The translations under genes and the position numbers were made by a program. A stretch of DNA of 64,000 nt from Cyanobacteria bacterium OH_PDB_230 (lineage in GTDB: Bacteria > Cyanobacteriota > Vampirovibrionia > Gastranaerophilales > Gastranaerophilaceae). Location of the stretch: the NCBI GenBank assembly GCA_023421795.1, contig JAEZSO010000001.1, positions 248,001-312,000 on the forward strand, given 5' to 3'. Positions 34,427 through 43,419 of this stretch are shown piece by piece (position 1 is the stretch's first letter; each line of letters starts with the position of its first letter). A model generated the notes under the pieces. That model was not told where the DNA came from, did no database searches, and saw only the letters and a list, made by a program, of their open reading frames with translations.

Positions 34427-35231
34427 AAAAGAGAGACTTGATAAAATACTTGTTGAAAATAACTACTTTGACACTAAAAATAGGGCGCAAGCGGCCATTA
34501 TGGCAGGAGATGTGAAGGTCAACGGCGAAACCATTACAAAAGCAGGCTTTCAAATGGAACTAAAAGATAATACCGTTATTGAGGTAAAATCCATGCCTTT
34601 TGTTTCAAGAGGCGGTTTTAAGCTTGATAAAGCAATCAAGGTATTTGAAATAGATTTAAAAGATAAAATATGTCTTGATGCGGGAGCGTCAACAGGCGGA
34701 TTTACTGATTGTATGCTTCAAAACGGTGCTAAAAAGGTATACGCGGTAGACGTCGGTTACGGCCAGCTTGCCTGGAAACTCAGAAATGACGACAGAGTCA
34801 AGGTTTTAGAAAGAGTGAACATAAGAAATTGCGAGATGTCTGAGATTTATTCTGAAGCCGAAGAGAAGGCAAGTTTTTGCAGCATGGATCTTTCATTTAT
34901 TTCTATCACTAAGGTGTTTGAAAACATCAGAAAACTTATGAGAGACAGTAATATCCAAATTATGGCCTTAATAAAACCTCAGTTTGAAGCCGGTAAAGAC
35001 CAGGTCGGTAAAAACGGTGTTGTTAAAGATAAGAATGTGCATTTTGAAGTAATACAAAATGTTGTTGCTTGCGCCGGCAGTCTTGGGTTATTCCCTGTGA
35101 ATTTGAGCTATTCTCCAATCAAAGGACCCGCCGGCAACATTGAGTATTTGATATATTTATCTGATTCAGAAAGCAAAAAAACCACTTTTTCTATTGAAGA
35201 AGTGGTCTCTAATGCTTTTAATAGTCTATAA
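34419..35231 (+). CDS. tlyA: TlyA-type rRNA methyltransferase / hemolysin A family
   Basis: A 270-aa protein with an N-terminal S4 RNA-binding domain (about 3-60, R-L-D-K-I-L-V-E-N) and an FtsJ-like SAM methyltransferase domain (C-L-D-A-G-A-S-T-G-G-F-T-D, then V-D-V-G-Y-G-Q-L). TlyA proteins 2'-O-methylate 16S and 23S rRNA. A minus-strand terminator for ahcY is encoded within its last 60 nt. Confidence 0.9.
   Translation: MAKKERLDKILVENNYFDTKNRAQAAIMAGDVKVNGETITKAGFQMELKDNTVIEVKSMPFVSRGGFKLDKAIKVFEIDLKDKICLDAGASTGGFTDCMLQNGAKKVYAVDVGYGQLAWKLRNDDRVKVLERVNIRNCEMSEIYSEAEEKASFCSMDLSFISITKVFENIRKLMRDSNIQIMALIKPQFEAGKDQVGKNGVVKDKNVHFEVIQNVVACAGSLGLFPVNLSYSPIKGPAGNIEYLIYLSDSESKKTTFSIEEVVSNAFNSL
35173..35206 (-). 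terminator. ahcY terminator lying inside tlyA
   Basis: On the minus strand, ACCACTT and AAGTGGT form a perfect 7-bp stem with a 12-nt loop and are followed by seven Ts. It lies 41 nt past the ahcY stop, within the antisense of the tlyA coding end. Confidence 0.7.
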
Positions 35232-35246
35232 GTTACTTTTTAACCT

Positions 35247-36524
35247 TTATGATGAAGTTCCTGTAGACCAGCTGTTTAGATATTTTGTCTGCTCTTCGGT
35301 TAATGAATCAATCTCAATACCCATAGATGCCAGTTTTATTCTTGCAATTTCTATGTCTGTTGATTCAGGAAGCGTGTATACTTTATTTTCCAAGTTTCCT
35401 TGATTTTTTATGATAAATTCAGCGCCTAGAGCCTGGTTAGCAAAACTCATATCCATAACAGATGCAGGGTGACCTTCAGCTGCTATTAGGTTAACAAGTC
35501 TTCCTTCTGCAAGAACGTATACTGATTTACCGTTGTTTAATTTGTATTCGTCTAAGAACGGTCTTATTCTCTTGATTTCAGTGGTTTCTTTTTTCAATCC
35601 TTTTATGTTGATTTCAACATCAAAGTGACCAGCATTACAAACCATAGCTCCATCTTTCATTGACATTAAATGTGGAACGTCGATAACGTTGATGTCGCCT
35701 GTGATAGATAAGAAAATATCTCCGATTTTTGCAGCTTCAGATATAGGCATCACTTTATAGCCTTCCATTGCTGCTTCTAAAGCTTTTAACGGATCTACTT
35801 CTGTAACCACTACATTTGAGCCAAGTCCTTTAGCTCTCATAGCAGCGCCTTTTCCGCACCAGCCATAACCGCAAACCACGAATGTTTTACCGGCTAATAG
35901 AATGTTGCTGGCTCTTATGATACCGTCTATTGCGCTTTGGCCTGTGCCGTATCTGTTGTCGTATAAGTATTTTGTTAAGCTGCTGTTAACCGCAAGAGCT
36001 GGCCATTTAAGGCTTCCATCTTGTTCCATCGCATTTAGTCTTATTATACCTGTTGTTGTTTCTTCGCAAGAACCGATTATGTCAGGTATTAATTCTTGTC
36101 TTCTTGATGTTATTGTTGCAACGATGTCACATCCATCATCGATGATGAAGTGTGGTTTGTGGTCTAAGATAATGTCCACGTGTTTTGAATAAGTTTCAGT
36201 ATCTTCGCCAGCGTATCCATAAACAGGGATGCCCCAGTATTTTACAAGAGCTGCAGCAACATCATCTTGAGTTGAAAGTGGGTTAGAGGCAGCCAAAACA
36301 GCGTCTGCTCCTCCTTCTTTCATTGTGATGACAAGGTTTGCTGTTTCTTTTGTTACGTGAACACAGCTTGATATTCTAAGTCCTTTAAAAGGCTTCTCTT
36401 TTTTGTATCTTTCTCTTATTTGAGCAAGTACCGGCATGTCTTTATATGCCCATTCAATGTTATTTTTGCCTTGTTCAGCAAGGTTAATGTCTTTAATGTC
36501 ATAGTTTACAGTCATAGTAGTCAT
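35247..36524 (-). CDS. ahcY: Adenosylhomocysteinase
   Basis: Hydrolyses S-adenosylhomocysteine to homocysteine and adenosine with bound NAD+. It has S-S-C-V-H-V-T-K-E-T, D-D-G-C-D, G-Y-G-W-C-G-K-G-A-A (NAD loop) and N-A-G-H-F-D-V-E-I. The 425-aa length and C-terminal Y-L-N-S-W (in place of K-x-x-H-Y-R-Y) match the shorter Thermotoga/archaeal type. No SAH or SAM riboswitch was seen upstream. Confidence 0.94.
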   Translation of the reverse strand: MTTMTVNYDIKDINLAEQGKNNIEWAYKDMPVLAQIRERYKKEKPFKGLRISSCVHVTKETANLVITMKEGGADAVLAASNPLSTQDDVAAALVKYWGIPVYGYAGEDTETYSKHVDIILDHKPHFIIDDGCDIVATITSRRQELIPDIIGSCEETTTGIIRLNAMEQDGSLKWPALAVNSSLTKYLYDNRYGTGQSAIDGIIRASNILLAGKTFVVCGYGWCGKGAAMRAKGLGSNVVVTEVDPLKALEAAMEGYKVMPISEAAKIGDIFLSITGDINVIDVPHLMSMKDGAMVCNAGHFDVEINIKGLKKETTEIKRIRPFLDEYKLNNGKSVYVLAEGRLVNLIAAEGHPASVMDMSFANQALGAEFIIKNQGNLENKVYTLPESTDIEIARIKLASMGIEIDSLTEEQTKYLNSWSTGTSS

Positions 36525-36575
36525 TTTATCTCCTTTTTAATAATAAAAGTTTAACATAAATAGAAAAAATATATG

Positions 36576-36581
36576 TATAAT
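36576..36581 (+). promoter_or_regulatory. -10 box of the ldpA homologue, leaderless start
   Basis: TATAAT (with TG just before it) ends 6 nt before ATG 36588. TTAACA at 36551-36556 is a possible -35 with a long 19-nt spacer. The GGAAGG directly abuts the ATG and so cannot act as a normal Shine-Dalgarno. Confidence 0.5.
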
Positions 36582-36587
36582 GGAAGG

Positions 36588-37553
36588 ATGAATAAGACAA
36601 TTTTTGAAATTAAAAAAGGGCGATTTTTTAAATTTATACTGGGATTAGGCAACAGTGATGCTGAAAACATAAAAAAACTTTCAGCAATATATGCTTCATC
36701 AGGTGTTGATATGTTTGATTTAACTCCTTCAGAAGTAGTTTATGACGCCGTGTACGAAGGAATAAAAAGCCAAAATCTCGATGTCGAAGATTTTTCCTAT
36801 TGCATAAGTTTTTCTTTAGGAGAAGACAAGCACGGAAGAAAAGCGCAGATAAATCCTTCCGAGTGCTCCAGATGCTTCAAATGCCTGAAAAAATGCCCTC
36901 AAAATGCAATTGAGTACGACAAAATATCTAAAATCATTTTTGTTAAACAAGAAAAATGCATCGGTTGCTCTAAATGCAGTTTTTGTTCAGCTATAAAGTT
37001 TTCAAAAGAAAACCCGGATATTATAAAAAAAACAAAAGAGTTAAAATCAAAATATAAAGTGGATTGTATAGAGCTTCATATATCAGGTTTAAAGGCAAAA
37101 AATTTAAAAGAGATTTTAAAAAAAATAAAACAAGAATTCCCTGATATTGTCGTGAGCATTTGTACTCCGAGAGAAAGATTGTCAGATAACGATTTGAAAA
37201 AACTTTTGGAAAAAGCTGTAAAAATAATAGGAAAAGATAATTTCATTTTTCAAGCGGACGGGCTTGCTATGAGCGGTGAAAAAGATGATTATTCATCAAC
37301 GCTTCAATCGATTGCTACTGCCCAAGTCGTGGAAGATTTAGGATTAAATATTATTCTATCAGGCGGAACAAACTCCAAAACGTATGAATTAGCGCAAAAA
37401 TGTAACGTCAAAATAAACGGAGTCTCTATTGGTTCATATGGTCGAAATTTGGTAAAAGAAGAGATACAAAATCCTGAAATTTGGTATAATATTGAAGTGT
37501 TAAATTCTGCTCTTAAGAAGGCAAAATTACTTGTTGATTCGGTGAAAAAATGA
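36588..37553 (+). CDS. ldpA: LdpA-like iron-sulfur protein
   Basis: A 321-aa protein resembling cyanobacterial LdpA, a redox-sensing Fe-S protein linked to circadian clock input. The N-terminal G-R-F-F-K-F-I-L-G plus A-x-I-Y-A-S-S-G-V-D-M-F-D matches the LdpA pattern as I remember it. Two [4Fe-4S] motifs follow: C-S-R-C-F-K-C-L-K-K-C-P and C-I-G-C-S-K-C-S-F-C. A C-terminal barrel-like region contains I-F-Q-A-D-G-L-A-M-S-G and I-L-S-G-G-T-N-S. ATG 36588 is preferred over the frame start at 36573, which lies over the -10 box. It overlaps tilS by 4 nt. Confidence 0.75.
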   Translation: MNKTIFEIKKGRFFKFILGLGNSDAENIKKLSAIYASSGVDMFDLTPSEVVYDAVYEGIKSQNLDVEDFSYCISFSLGEDKHGRKAQINPSECSRCFKCLKKCPQNAIEYDKISKIIFVKQEKCIGCSKCSFCSAIKFSKENPDIIKKTKELKSKYKVDCIELHISGLKAKNLKEILKKIKQEFPDIVVSICTPRERLSDNDLKKLLEKAVKIIGKDNFIFQADGLAMSGEKDDYSSTLQSIATAQVVEDLGLNIILSGGTNSKTYELAQKCNVKINGVSIGSYGRNLVKEEIQNPEIWYNIEVLNSALKKAKLLVDSVKK

Positions 37554-38902
37554 AACAAACCGTAAAAAATATACTCTCCAAATACATCTCTTTAAACGAT
37601 AAAACGACAGTTATTGTTGGATTTTCAGGAGGATGGGACTCTATGTGCCTTTTGGATATTGTTAATACTTTGTCCAAAGAAATCGGTTTTACGGTAATTG
37701 CCGCGCATATGAATCACAATTGGCGAGGGGCAGAATCAGAAGCGGAAGAAGAAAATTGCAGGCAGTTTTGTAAAAGTAACGACATTAAATTGGTTTCAAA
37801 AAGATTAACCGGGGACATAAAACAGTCTGAAGCAATTGCAAGAGAATTCAGGTATGCATTTTTCAAAGACTGCGCCGTAGAATACAAGGCAGCAGCCATT
37901 TTGACAGCTCATACCAGATCTGATAACGCCGAGACGATTTTATATCGTATCGTTAAAGGTACAGGACTCAACGGGCTGGAAGGTATAAAAGAATGCAGAA
38001 ATGTTGATTCTTTTAAGATAGTTCGCCCTATACTTGATTTTTCAAGAAGTGACATCGAAAAATACTGTATCCAACGTGAGTTTTCGCCAAACAATGATTC
38101 AAGCAATTTAAATACAAAATATGCAAGAAATTACATTAGGCACGATATAATGCCGCTCTTGAAGATTTTAAATTCCAATATCGAAAGCTCGCTGATAACT
38201 CTTGCAGATATTGCGATCGGAAACAATAAGGTAATAAACGAACTCATCAAAAATATCGAAAAACAGATTTGCATAGGCGAAAAGTGGCTTACACAAAACT
38301 TTTTGCTTCTTGATATTCCAATAAGGCAGCATTTTATCTACAATATGCTTCAAAAAAATGACATTGAACCCAGTTTCGCAAAGGTAAACGAGATTTTAGA
38401 TTTTATTTATGACAATCAGTTTTCTAAATCAGGTAAAACGTATTCCTTAACAAGTGATAACTGGCTTTTTACTTCTCACAAATATACATACGTAATACAC
38501 AAAGAAGAAGAAGTTAAAATTAACGAAGAAGTTGAAATAGCAGTAGAAGGGCAATATGAATTTTCGTCTCTTTATAAGTTTTCAATAGAAAAATTTCAGG
38601 GCGAAATAAAAACATTCCCTAAATCACACATCAATTCAGCATATGTTAACCTCTCTGAAATCGATGCTCCTATGACCCTAAGGACAAGAAGAAACGGGGA
38701 TATAATTCAACCGTTTGGAATGAATGGAAGAATGAAGTTGAAAAAATATTTTATAAATAAAAATATTCCGAGCCATGACCGTGATAAAATAATGTTATTA
38801 TGTAAAGGTAACGAAGTCTTGTGGGCAATTGGTGTCGGACTGAGCGAAAAGCTTAGGGTAACTACAGCTCCAACTCATAAATTAAAATTAGAAAACATAT
38901 AG
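37550..38902 (+). CDS. tilS: tRNA(Ile)-lysidine synthase
   Basis: Converts C34 of tRNA-Ile(CAU) to lysidine so that it reads AUA. The PP-loop S-G-G-W-D-S lies near residue 28. A-H-M-N-H-N-W-R-G and T-A-H-T-R-S-D-N-A-E-T follow, and Y-A-R-N-Y-I-R-H is present. The C-terminal TilS_C domain (R-T-R-R-N-G-D, K-L-K-K-Y-F-I-N) is complete. At 450 aa it is full length. It overlaps the preceding gene and is 7 nt from hpt, forming an operon. Confidence 0.93.
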   Translation: MKQTVKNILSKYISLNDKTTVIVGFSGGWDSMCLLDIVNTLSKEIGFTVIAAHMNHNWRGAESEAEEENCRQFCKSNDIKLVSKRLTGDIKQSEAIAREFRYAFFKDCAVEYKAAAILTAHTRSDNAETILYRIVKGTGLNGLEGIKECRNVDSFKIVRPILDFSRSDIEKYCIQREFSPNNDSSNLNTKYARNYIRHDIMPLLKILNSNIESSLITLADIAIGNNKVINELIKNIEKQICIGEKWLTQNFLLLDIPIRQHFIYNMLQKNDIEPSFAKVNEILDFIYDNQFSKSGKTYSLTSDNWLFTSHKYTYVIHKEEEVKINEEVEIAVEGQYEFSSLYKFSIEKFQGEIKTFPKSHINSAYVNLSEIDAPMTLRTRRNGDIIQPFGMNGRMKLKKYFINKNIPSHDRDKIMLLCKGNEVLWAIGVGLSEKLRVTTAPTHKLKLENI

Positions 38903-38909
38903 GTGAAAC

Positions 38910-39455
38910 ATGAAAGTTTTAGATAGAAAAGTAACTGATTTGAAATTGTTGATCTCTGAACAAGAAATCCATGATCGGTTAAAAGTCTTAGGTAAAAAAA
39001 TAGATGAAGAGTTCTGTGAAACCGACGAAATCTATGTAATTTGCGTCCTTAAAGGAGCGGCAATGTTCTGTTGTGACTTCACTAAATATGTTAAGACTCC
39101 AGTACAAATTGAATTTGTAAGAATATCAAGCTACGGCAACGAATCTCGATCCACAAACAATCTCAAGGCTATTGATCTTACGCTTCCGGATATGCATGAA
39201 AAAGATGTCTTGATTATAGAAGACATCGTCGATACAGGTTTAACAGCCAAGTTTCTTCTTGACTTGATTAATATGGAACACCAGCCAAGAAAACTTAAAT
39301 TTTTATCTTTGCTGAACAAGAAATGTGCAAGAAAAATCGACCTCGAACCTGATTACTACGGCTTTGAAATAGACGATAAGTTCGTGGTTGGTTACGGATT
39401 AGACTACAAAGGATATTACAGAAATCTTCCTTATATAGGCTATTTCCCCTGCTAG
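38910..39455 (+). CDS. hpt: Hypoxanthine phosphoribosyltransferase
   Basis: Salvages hypoxanthine and guanine with PRPP. The PRPP-binding loop is L-I-I-E-D-I-V-D-T-G-L-T, preceded by V-L-K-G-A-A-M-F, with F-V-V-G-Y-G-L-D-Y-K-G-Y-Y-R-N-L-P-Y-I-G near the end. 181 aa. The tilS-hpt order is common in bacteria (often followed by ftsH, absent here). Confidence 0.95.
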   Translation: MKVLDRKVTDLKLLISEQEIHDRLKVLGKKIDEEFCETDEIYVICVLKGAAMFCCDFTKYVKTPVQIEFVRISSYGNESRSTNNLKAIDLTLPDMHEKDVLIIEDIVDTGLTAKFLLDLINMEHQPRKLKFLSLLNKKCARKIDLEPDYYGFEIDDKFVVGYGLDYKGYYRNLPYIGYFPC

Positions 39456-39456
39456 G

Positions 39457-40281
39457 TTAAATTCCTGAGCCCGGTGTTTCAATATGCTTTAATTTCTTTT
39501 CAAGCTTTTTGTACCAGGGCAGTTTCTGTTTAAATAAATATCTATAGCCTTCGATTTCGCCGTTACATATTTCAGAAAGCTGTCTATCGCATATTTTTGT
39601 AAAATCTTGTTGAAGTTTTTTTGTGAATTCATGCCTGTCAAAATTAGCGTTTGCTTTCTCAATAATGATTGGCTCATTGACTTCTACAATAACTTCGGGC
39701 TTATCTTCTCGTAAGAAGACATAGTTCACTGCCAGCGGAATTAAGTTGACGCCGCCATGTTTTTTAGCGACATTTTGAGCTATGTATGCCAAGCCTGATT
39801 GGAGTTCTATCGGCCTGTGGTTTGGAGGCTTGATAATTCCTTGCGGAAAAATCCAAAGTCCCAAATCAGGGTTTTTTAAATCATCAACTATGTATTTCAA
39901 TGATTTCATTGCTTCTTGTGGTGATTTTTTGTTTACCGGAAACGCGCCCACTTGCGTAAGTATTGGGAAACGATTCAACTCTTCAATCATTATTCGGAGC
40001 TTTAAATTAAATACTTTTCTAATTAAGTTGTAGCCGACGATGCCATCCCACCAATTGCTGTGTGGTGCATAAAATACACACGGATAGTTTGGGTTTCTGT
40101 TTTCAAATAAATTTTCATTTTTGATTCTTAAAGAATAGAATCTGTGCTCAAGCATGTTAAAGAAAAATATATCTCCTACCCAATTCCAAAATGGATGGTT
40201 TTGGGCTTTTCTGAATTTTTCTTTTCTGTTTCTAAGTTTGGTTGGGGGTACGTCTGAATACAAAACCTCTGCTTTTGTCAT
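39457..40281 (-). CDS. PlsC-family lysophospholipid acyltransferase
   Basis: A 274-aa acyltransferase of the glycerolipid type. The catalytic H-x4-D is H74-S-N-W-W-D79. A-F-P-V-N-K-K-S follows, and W-I-F-P-Q-G replaces the usual F-P-E-G (Glu to Gln), a departure seen in some relatives. No clear TM segment is present, so membrane binding is likely peripheral. A GAGG-rich Shine-Dalgarno precedes the ATG. It converges on hpt with 1 nt between stops. Confidence 0.82.
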   Translation of the reverse strand: MTKAEVLYSDVPPTKLRNRKEKFRKAQNHPFWNWVGDIFFFNMLEHRFYSLRIKNENLFENRNPNYPCVFYAPHSNWWDGIVGYNLIRKVFNLKLRIMIEELNRFPILTQVGAFPVNKKSPQEAMKSLKYIVDDLKNPDLGLWIFPQGIIKPPNHRPIELQSGLAYIAQNVAKKHGGVNLIPLAVNYVFLREDKPEVIVEVNEPIIIEKANANFDRHEFTKKLQQDFTKICDRQLSEICNGEIEGYRYLFKQKLPWYKKLEKKLKHIETPGSGI

Positions 40282-40306
40282 ATCCTCTTCCTCTATTGTG
40301 CTTTTT

Positions 40307-40315
40307 ATTATAACA
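40307..40315 (-). promoter_or_regulatory. Extended -10 promoter of acyltransferase gene
   Basis: TGTTATAAT on the minus strand, 25 nt before the ATG at 40281. Here the leader is long enough to hold the Shine-Dalgarno. Confidence 0.55.
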
Positions 40316-40348
40316 TTTTTTTGTTAGGAGTAAAATCTCTACTCCTGT

Positions 40349-41611
40349 TTAATCTTTCGGTATTAAAAATTCACCTATTAAAGTTCTTTTCAATCGTTCG
40401 TTTCTCTTAACGGAGACCACGACTTTTATATCAGGAGATGTTATAAATTCATCTTTGTTGAAAAAAGCCACTTTCATTCTTATTTTTTCTGTCGAACGGC
40501 CTTTTCTTAGTGGTGAAGATGGTGTGGCGATTCTTCTTTCAATTGTTTGCATTTGTTTGTAGTTGTTGTATATTTTGATTTGCACATATAGTTTTGAGAC
40601 ATCTGTACTGGAGTTATTTCTTATTGCAAATTCAAAATCCCCGACGCTTCTTATCTTAAAGGGGTCTGTATGGCAACTTTTACTTAGCACTTCCAACTGA
40701 AAATCATTCGGGTAAATAATATTATTTTCAGCAAACCTTGTAATCAATTTAAGTTTTTGGGTATAAAACTTTGTAAGTGTCGGATCAGCGACCGTTTCTG
40801 GCTTGTTGATCAATTTTAAAAGTACCTGCTTGTATACGTCATAATTGATAATGGTAGGGTCAATCCTTGCCACTTCTTCAAATAACTGAAGCGAATTTTC
40901 AGGGTCTGCGTTTTGACCTATCACTCCTAGTCTGTACATTAAGTCAGGGGAATCAGTGACCCTTATTCCTTCCGCCAAAATAAACATTGCCTTCGGGATT
41001 TTTCCTGCTTTTATGTATTCATCTGCCAAAGCGGAGTAGGCCTTAGGAAGTTCATTTATTACATTGGTTTTTTTGTAGGTGGTTTTTTCTTCATAATAAA
41101 GTGAATTTAAGTATTGTCTGATACTTTCTTCGTAAAGTTTGTTTTTGTAGAGTTGATCGGCAATTTTTGAATAAAAAACAGCTTTAGATGTAATCAAAGA
41201 AGGATCAGCATATTCTTTTATATTATTTATAAGATACAGTGCCTCATTAAATTTACGCTCTTTTGTATATAAATCAGCCAATAGAAAAGTAGGTTCAAAA
41301 ATCATATAAGGCGCTTTATCTATAGCCTTTTTATATTCTTTTTCTGCTTCTTTAAACTTACCCTGGCTTTCAAAAATCAAACCTAATTTTACGTTTATAA
41401 TGTAGTTTTTGGTGTTTATTTTTTCCTGATACTTATATTTTTCGATTAATATTTCAATTTGACTCTCTTTGAATTCTTTTATTTTTTCAGGAGTTGGGAT
41501 TTTTTCCGCATTATTTTTTGTAACCCAAGCTATAATAGCAACTGCTAAAGTTATAAGCAGCAGGGTCATAAAAAATGTTCTGAAGTATGATGCTAATTCT
41601 CTTTTACTCAT
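40349..41611 (-). CDS. Membrane-anchored TPR protein
   Basis: A 420-aa protein. A TM helix (about 14-34) follows a short basic N-terminus, so the rest should lie outside the cytoplasm. Several TPR units run from about 65 to 260 (G-K-F-K-E-A-E-K-E-Y-K-K-A-I is the clearest). The C-terminal 100 residues form a predicted beta domain of the FxLyD-like or DUF3426-like kind (F-A-I-R-N-N-S-S-T-D-V-S-K-L-Y-V). It overlaps mgtC by 8 nt at the end of the opp operon. The role is unknown. Confidence 0.6.
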   Translation of the reverse strand: MSKRELASYFRTFFMTLLLITLAVAIIAWVTKNNAEKIPTPEKIKEFKESQIEILIEKYKYQEKINTKNYIINVKLGLIFESQGKFKEAEKEYKKAIDKAPYMIFEPTFLLADLYTKERKFNEALYLINNIKEYADPSLITSKAVFYSKIADQLYKNKLYEESIRQYLNSLYYEEKTTYKKTNVINELPKAYSALADEYIKAGKIPKAMFILAEGIRVTDSPDLMYRLGVIGQNADPENSLQLFEEVARIDPTIINYDVYKQVLLKLINKPETVADPTLTKFYTQKLKLITRFAENNIIYPNDFQLEVLSKSCHTDPFKIRSVGDFEFAIRNNSSTDVSKLYVQIKIYNNYKQMQTIERRIATPSSPLRKGRSTEKIRMKVAFFNKDEFITSPDIKVVVSVKRNERLKRTLIGEFLIPKD

Positions 41612-42314
41612 AAATTTCTTGAACCGAAATAGACTTAATATGGCTTATTTCGTTAAACTTTTCATGTACGCATTCAATCGGGTTTTTGCAGTTAATGCCA
41701 AGCTTTATTATCAGCTTTAGCATATTTTCGTCTTCTGTTTTCTTTTTGTTGAATTCATATATATCAGGGAATAATGAATATATTTTTTTGCTTATGTAAG
41801 TATACATATCTTCATCGCAATGCAAAACAACTTTTAATCTTTTTTGGTTTTTAAGGTTGTTGGGCATTATTTCTCTTTCAAAAATTCTTATTAAAACAAG
41901 AACGGCAATTGATAGAGCGGCAGAAACTATTGCCCATTGAAATTTTCCGCAGCCACATGCCATACCTATACTTGCAACCATCCATAACGTAGCTGCTGTT
42001 GTGAGCCCGTATACCGTGCTTCCTTGTCTTAATACTGTTCCGCCACCTATAAAACCTATGCCGGTAAGGATTTGTGCTGCTACTCTTCCAGGATCTCCCA
42101 TAGGGTATAGACTTAAAGCCGTTGAGAAACCATATAAAGATAATATAGTAAACAAGCAAGAACCCAAAGATACCAAGATGTGCGTTCTCAATCCTGCCCA
42201 TTTATTTGTGATCTCTCTTTCAAAACCTATTCCAAACCCAAGTATTATTGACAATAAAATTCTTGATAAGATATTCATATCAGGAAGATGAAAATAACTT
42301 ATAATCTCTTGCAT
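41604..42314 (-). CDS. MgtC/SapB family membrane protein
   Basis: A 236-aa protein. The N-terminal MgtC domain has four to five helices with G-F-G-I-G-F-E-R-E and G-L-R-T-H-I-L-V-S-L-G-S-C-L-F, the family's hallmark, and G-G-T-V-L-R near 95-100. A soluble C-terminal ACT-like region follows. MgtC proteins are tied to growth at low Mg2+ and to regulation of ATP synthase or transporters. It is 7 nt downstream of oppC. Confidence 0.85.
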   Translation of the reverse strand: MQEIISYFHLPDMNILSRILLSIILGFGIGFEREITNKWAGLRTHILVSLGSCLFTILSLYGFSTALSLYPMGDPGRVAAQILTGIGFIGGGTVLRQGSTVYGLTTAATLWMVASIGMACGCGKFQWAIVSAALSIAVLVLIRIFEREIMPNNLKNQKRLKVVLHCDEDMYTYISKKIYSLFPDIYEFNKKKTEDENMLKLIIKLGINCKNPIECVHEKFNEISHIKSISVQEIYE

Positions 42315-42321
42315 TCTCTGC

Positions 42322-43419
42322 TTATCTCACTTTGCTTTTAGGATCCAATACGTCTCTTATTGTATCACCAATCAGGTTAAATGATAAGACTGCAACAAAA
42401 ATTAAAAAACCCGGAGTCAATAACCAAGGGCGAGAAATGATGTTGGCAAATTCCTGAGCTTCTTTTAACATATTCCCCCAACTTGCGTCTGGCTGCTGAA
42501 TACCCAAGCCTAAAAAGCTTAACCCCGATTCCGCCAGTATATATGAAGGTACGCTTAATGTCATTGCGATTATTACATAGCTTATTGTTTGAGGAAGAAT
42601 ATGTCTAACTATCACTCTCAAATTAGAAGCTCCAAGTGATTCTGTTGCTTGAACGAATTCTTGCTTTTTGATGGATAAAACCATACCTCTTACAACACGC
42701 GAGAACCCCGCCCATCCTATTAGTGCCAAGATCATGATTATGAGGGTGAATCTTTGGATACTTGTCATATTAGCAGGCAGTATGGATGCTAATATGATTA
42801 AAAGATAAAAGCTCGGTATGGACATGATTGCTTCGGCAACCCGCATCATCATAAAATCAAGCCTTCCGCCGAAATATCCGGAAATGCCCCCGTATATCAT
42901 TCCAAGAGGGAACGATACAAACAGTGCCAAAAAACCAATGGTTAAGGAGATTCTGCCCCCAAATAAAAGCCTTGAGAAATTATCTCTTCCGTTTATGTCG
43001 GTTCCTAAAAGATAAACGTTTCCGCCTTTTTCCACGCCGTAAAAGTGTCTGTCAAAGGGGATTAAGCCAAGAATTTTATATTTTTCGCCTTTTGCAAAAT
43101 ACCTCATGTAATATTTTTTTGAACGGTCTTGCTTGAATGTGATTTTATAGCTCTGGTTATCAAATTCTCTTATGTAGTTATAAGTATATGGCCAGGAGAT
43201 TCTGCCTTTTTCGTTTATTATATAGAGTTTTGAAGGTGGTGCATATGCCATCCTTCTGTTTGAATAGTCTTTTGAATATGGAGATATGAAATCCGCCAGA
43301 AACACAGCAGCATAGAGGGCCACAAGTATAAAAAACGCTATCTGCGCAAATCTGTCTTTTAACATGGATTTGAGCAAATTTTCTTTTACTGATTCATCTA
43401 AAACCGGAATGTTCGACAT
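42322..43419 (-). CDS. Peptide ABC transporter permease (OppC/DppC type)
   Basis: A 365-aa permease with six TM helices. The EAA loop (E-S-L-G-A-S-N-L-R-V-I-V-R-H-I-L-P) contacts the ATPase. Between the first helix and G-T-D-I-N-G-R-D-N-F-S-R-L is a periplasmic insertion of about 80 residues, more than the usual OppC. It shares 1 nt with the oppB stop. No ATPase or binding-protein gene is near, so they must be encoded elsewhere. Confidence 0.88.
   Translation of the reverse strand: MSNIPVLDESVKENLLKSMLKDRFAQIAFFILVALYAAVFLADFISPYSKDYSNRRMAYAPPSKLYIINEKGRISWPYTYNYIREFDNQSYKITFKQDRSKKYYMRYFAKGEKYKILGLIPFDRHFYGVEKGGNVYLLGTDINGRDNFSRLLFGGRISLTIGFLALFVSFPLGMIYGGISGYFGGRLDFMMMRVAEAIMSIPSFYLLIILASILPANMTSIQRFTLIIMILALIGWAGFSRVVRGMVLSIKKQEFVQATESLGASNLRVIVRHILPQTISYVIIAMTLSVPSYILAESGLSFLGLGIQQPDASWGNMLKEAQEFANIISRPWLLTPGFLIFVAVLSFNLIGDTIRDVLDPKSKVR

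Noticed and set aside
36525..36587. SAM or SAH riboswitch at ahcY
   Set aside because: The leader is only about 60 nt and lacks the required paired stems.
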